The position numbers were made by a program, and so were the translations under genes. A DNA stretch of 64,000 nt from Caulobacter sp. UNC279MFTsu5.1 (GTDB taxonomy: Bacteria; Pseudomonadota; Alphaproteobacteria; Caulobacterales; Caulobacteraceae). This document shows, piece after piece, positions 63,662-64,000 of the stretch (positions are counted from its first letter, which is position 1; every line of letters starts with the position of its first letter). The notes below the pieces were generated by a model that did not search any database, was not told the origin of the DNA, and saw nothing but the letters and a program-made list of their open reading frames with translations. Location of the stretch: NCBI RefSeq assembly GCF_900114015.1, contig NZ_FORN01000014.1, forward strand, positions 47,000-110,999. Reading direction: 5' to 3'.

Positions 63662-64000
63662 TCATAAGCACCTCGACGCGGGGAAAGGGCGCATGGCCAG
63701 CGACCGATGCGGCGGCGGGGGGCGATCGAGCGGGACTGGGCTGGAGGGGGTTACTCCAGCGTGTCCGGGGCCTTCCATCGTTGGGGAGCCCGCCCGCCGT
63801 CGGCGTCGACCGGGGACAAAGCGTGTGAATTGCCCATAGGCCCGCGCCCCCGGCGTCTGGTTTCTCCCGAAAGGGATCGAGACCGGGTCCGGCTAAGCCT
63901 CAACAGGGCTGCCCACCGGACGCTGGCGGAAAACGACCGCGCGGAGCGATCGGGCTTCGTCGAAACGGTTACTATTCAAACACTCCGGACGATGTCCGGC
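63662..64000. other. Non-coding structured region, unassigned
   Basis: A stretch of 339 bp at the window edge with no gene I can support. Visible stems: GCTGGAG/CTCCAGC around GGGGTTA (63740-63765), a GGTTTCTCCC-GAAA-GGGATCGAGACC hairpin with a GNRA tetraloop on the plus strand (about 63860-63885), GTCCGG/CCGGAC with inner pairing (about 63888-63925), and CCGGACGATGTCCGG at the end. It may be a structured RNA. It does not match the tmRNA, RNase P or SRP RNA signatures that I know. A 28-codon minus-strand ORF ends at 63752. Confidence 0.35.

Noticed and set aside
63753..63840. A 28-codon minus-strand ORF ending at 63752
   Set aside because: No ribosome site or family match; it lies in structured sequence and overlaps a hairpin at its stop.
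63662..64000. tmRNA, RNase P RNA or SRP RNA at the right edge
   Set aside because: I looked for the tag-coding run, GAGGAAAGTCCGGGC and the SRP loop, and found none.

Overview
The window is about 67% GC with dense genes and no tRNA, rRNA, phage, IS or CRISPR sequence that I could find. It looks like a Caulobacter chromosome or a very close relative in the Caulobacterales. The evidence is a DivK-PleD pair with the expected lengths and catalytic positions (DivK Asp53; PleD Asp53, I-site R359-D362, GGEEF 368-372), a 347-residue MreB followed by mreC-mreD-PBP2-RodA, and a left-edge fragment resembling the C-terminus of the polarity factor PodJ. Several palindromic repeat families of the kind common in alphaproteobacteria are also present.

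Left third (1-31 kb): a PodJ-like tail, a DUF3429 membrane protein, the ligase-associated repair pair pdeM-lhr, a secreted Sel1 protein, a DinG-type Fe-S helicase, and UvrD. These are followed by small membrane proteins, a ribbon-helix-helix regulator divergent from a Coq4-like gene, an orphan modA, a LysR gene, and a large GAF/PAS hybrid histidine kinase. Then come secreted and stress-type genes, a HisKA_2 kinase, an aspartate aminotransferase, an FMN reductase and two tandem ParA-like ATPases without a ParB.

Middle (31-46 kb): a TVP38-type membrane protein; leuA behind a short leucine-rich leader ORF; a DMT transporter; the elongasome cluster mreB-mreC-mreD-mrdA-rodA; dinB coupled to a HAD gene; and the cell-cycle pair divK-pleD, with a CtrA-like box upstream of divK.

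Right third (46-64 kb): a glutaminyl cyclase-like lipoprotein, rpmG with a clear intrinsic terminator, a Nudix hydrolase with an expanded Nudix box, a secreted M20 amidohydrolase, an SGNH esterase, and RNase R. An alpha/beta-hydrolase follows that has apparently lost its catalytic residues and sits behind two matching palindromic operators. Then come topA, another hydrolase, dprA-plsY (overlapping) and two tandem secreted paralogues. The last 340 bp hold structured sequence that I cannot assign.

The most notable observations are: an in-frame palindromic insertion inside lhr; the leuA leader ORF; a hairpin that would mask the Shine-Dalgarno of a GST gene; the pseudo-hydrolase with twin operators; the tandem secreted paralogues that share an identical promoter and signal peptide but have diverged mature domains; and the twin orphan ParA ATPases. 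I saw no complete multi-gene system that is clearly new. All family calls come from reading the translated sequences, without database searches.
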